DNA from: Stercorarius parasiticus
Taxonomy: Eukaryota; Chordata; Aves; Charadriiformes; Stercorariidae
Direction of reading: 5' to 3'
DNA: 64,000 nucleotides
Assembly (NCBI GenBank): GCA_013396915.1
Contig: VWZL01001367.1
Location: 1 to 64,000, forward strand
Part shown: piece after piece, positions 53,411 through 64,000 of the stretch
Layout of the letters: the number at the start of each line of letters is the position of its first letter
How positions within the stretch are numbered: position 1 is the first letter of the stretch
Position numbers and translations under genes: made by a program
Notes under the pieces: model-generated
Told to the model about the DNA's origin: nothing
Databases searched by the model: none
What the model saw: only the letters and a program-made list of their open reading frames with translations

Positions 53411-54647
53411 AATAAAATTTGTATTTTCCTCTTTGAGGTGACAGTTACAAACTTTGGTTCAAAAATAAAAGAAAATATGAACAGCAAGAAGTTGACTTTT
53501 GAAATCTCACTTTTACATGTATAAACGTGCATAAGAAAATACCAGTTGGAAATGAGCCAGCAGAAACTAGTACTATTTAATTTAACAATTTATAAGAAAT
53601 AGAAACAAACATTTCTTTTCAAGTCTTACATATATTATGAAAAATAATTACAAAAGGATTTGTGTTGTAAAGCTAAAATGTAATTTCTACTTCCAACTAC
53701 CTGAATAAAATGTTCAGAGGGAAGGCCAAAGTTGTTTTTTTGAAAATTGAATAGCGAATTCTAACAGTTTGGGTCAAAGACAGCGCTGTAGGAAGCAGTC
53801 CCCTCGTATGTTGCTTAGCAACTATGTAGAATCACATGACCTAGACATATTGCACCCCTGGCCTTCAGGTGAAATAACAGGAAAAAAGAATTCATATTAA
53901 TGGGATGGGCAAATAGTATAGGACCATTCTGTGGAACTTTTTGTATCCAGTTCAGGAAGCAAGCATCCATCATTGCTTACATTAACATCGAAGTAAACAC
54001 TGCAACAATCCATAAATAACTGTTTAGAATCCAGTTTTAATATTTATGCAGACCAAATAAGCAGAATGGAAAAAAATTCAGATGAGATTTAAAAAAAAGG
54101 AAAGCTATATGACTGATTTATTTCACACGGATTTTTTAACAGATCTCTTACACGGAAGTTGTTTTTTTTGTTACATATTTTCCCCACCCAAAAATATAAA
54201 CTTGTTTATTTTATGTATATACATGTATCTTATGAAATTCTGGAATTAGAAAAGAAAATAAAAAGTCTGAGGTATAGCACCATGGAACCCAGCACCTTTG
54301 AAGGTGCTTTGATTATTGAAATTCATCATCACAGAGTGATATCAGCAGAAAAGAGTTGTTTGAGTGTGCTGCTCAAGATCTTCCAGTTTGCCACCTTAAA
54401 TTTTGTTGGCGACTTCAAATAACAAAGCTCTTCAACAACAATATATACAAAGGGATTTTATTATTAATGAGAAATGGAATTGGCTTCACTGGCAATTACA
54501 GCTTTATTTTTTCAGAATACATACACAGTATTGACAATGTAGTTTTGTAATTCTAAAATAGGAGCCAGGTGCAATTCAGAGACACATGCAAGTTTTGGAA
54601 ATGGACAGAGAAATAACAGTATAGTACTGTACATAGAATAATTACAG

Positions 54648-54653
54648 TTTATT
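54648..54653 (-). terminator. Candidate proximal poly(A) signal AATAAA
   Basis: This is the first minus-strand AATAAA after the COL11A1 stop codon, about 320 bp downstream. No strong GU-rich element is evident after it. Confidence 0.3.
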
Positions 54654-54969
54654 AAACACGTTCTTAACACCTCTGTTGTGATGGAAGGAGCACCATGTTG
54701 TTCGTTTTTTTACAGCACCAAAGGAATCCAAAGGGGGGTGTTCCTAAAGTGAGCCCTATGTTGTCTGTCTGTGCCACAGCATCTTTGCAAAATAAGTTTA
54801 AGTCATGTGATTCTGGCCCTACAAGGGCAACAATTACTTTCTAGATAAGACATACATACACAGCAAGACATATTTTCTATGCCATCCTTATTCAAAACTT
54901 GCATGTGGCATTAAGTGGGTTGGTAGCACCAAAGTGCAACATTTTTGTTGATCTGATTTTGTCGTAAGC

Positions 54970-63127
<8,158 letters not shown>

Positions 63128-64000
63128 CTAAACAAGATAGAAGAAAATATATTTAAACCTCAGTACATATAATGTAAATGTGCTTTGCAAACACACAAAT
63201 TAGAGCACTTTCAAATGTCATCACTGTTGCTAATCAACAATCAACCTGAAAACAAATTATTATGAAAGCATATTCATTGTTGTTAGTGGCCTTTAGACTT
63301 GCAGATTATTTGCAAGCTGTGACCACTTATTCAGTGAAAGATATCTTACTGAAACTAATAAAGAAGTAACAATACCTGTGGGTACACATTTCATACCAAC
63401 TTTCACATTTAGATACTATTATGCATATTACAGAATTGCACATTTTTTGCCACATGTAATATAGCTGTATAAACAGCTGATCCAAGCACGTAAACCCCCC
63501 CTGAAATTCACAAGATATAATTCGTTAATTATATTAATGATTANGATACAGAAGCAATCAATTAATTGTTGGGACTCCACTAGAAAATGCTATCCTGGAT
63601 GTCTCAATCTCTTATTTCAAAAGAAAGTATTATAGCTGTTTAATATTTACATTTTGTTATTTTAAAATAAAAATCTTGAATACTTTTTATTTCTACTTAC
63701 TTTGTTTTTGTAAAACCAACAGTTCTTTTTACATCAACGTCTTTGGAATTTTCATTGCAAGGAAGAATCATATGGTCAACAGATTACCACATGGGCAGCA
63801 ATCTTTTTCTATGTATTTCCAGGATATCAGATGTGGCTTAAAACTTTGCGATTACTACTAAGGCTGTGGGAAACTGACTGGTAGACATGGTAAGTTGCCT
63901 TGCTTTCTGATACAAAAACCCTAGTGTGTGTTTCTGCTAATTTTATACAGACTTTTAGACTGGATCAAAATTACAAAGGCACAAACAGTGAATAAAGTAT
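63128..64000 (-). other. COL11A1 intron, continues past the window
   Basis: No Gly-X-Y exon is visible on the minus strand here, so the next upstream exon lies outside. One ambiguous base (n) occurs at 63544. Confidence 0.8.

Larger units (their letters stand above)
53405..54969 (-). other. COL11A1: Putative COL11A1 3' UTR
   Basis: The sequence downstream of the stop is AT-rich, with no conserved reading frame. Minus-strand AATAAA hexamers occur at 54648-54653, 54503-54508, 54457-54462, 54205-54210, 54117-54122 and 53405-53410. Using the last gives a UTR of about 1.56 kb, which fits my recollection of a mammalian COL11A1 3' UTR of roughly this size. The true end cannot be read from sequence alone, and alternative polyadenylation is plausible. 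An 18-nt palindromic stem (54291-54308) lies inside. Confidence 0.45.

Overview
The window looks like vertebrate, most likely avian, nuclear DNA. It is AT-rich and almost entirely non-coding, with intron-split collagen exons at the right end. It carries three decayed CR1 retrotransposon insertions with the typical sauropsid CR1 3' end, and none of the Alu, B1 or L1 elements a mammal would show. A turtle or crocodilian cannot be excluded by eye.

There is one recognisable gene, on the minus strand: the 3' end of COL11A1, the alpha-1 chain of fibrillar type XI procollagen. Nine coding exons are readable at 54970-63127. Four encode Gly-X-Y triple helix (108, 54, 36 and 54 bp). One carries the end of the helix, the C-telopeptide and the start of the C-propeptide (250 bp). 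Four complete the C-propeptide (113, 69, 234 and 147 bp, the last including the stop). All visible junctions are GT-AG and the frame is intact for 354 codons plus the stop. The gene continues beyond position 64000. The 3' UTR runs leftwards from 54969, possibly to about 53.4 kb. No other gene takes part in a shared pathway here.

Positions 1 to about 53400 are a gene desert downstream of COL11A1. I found no convincing protein-coding exon, tRNA, rRNA or CRISPR there. From memory of amniote synteny, OLFM3 is the next gene on this side, well outside the window. The desert contains the CR1 copies (12794-12907; 22250-23140, split by a 437-base assembly gap; 39281-39817), small tandem repeats, several hairpins and a roughly 500-bp CpG-dense block at 46.15-46.67 kb with a TATA-like box at its left edge. 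That block is the best candidate for an undescribed promoter or non-coding transcript.

The most notable observations are that orphan CpG island; a perfect 21-bp stem with an 8-nt loop at 7052-7101, too long to be chance; and a cysteine in the COL11A1 C-propeptide where I recall serine in human. I see no evidence of a wholly new multi-gene system.
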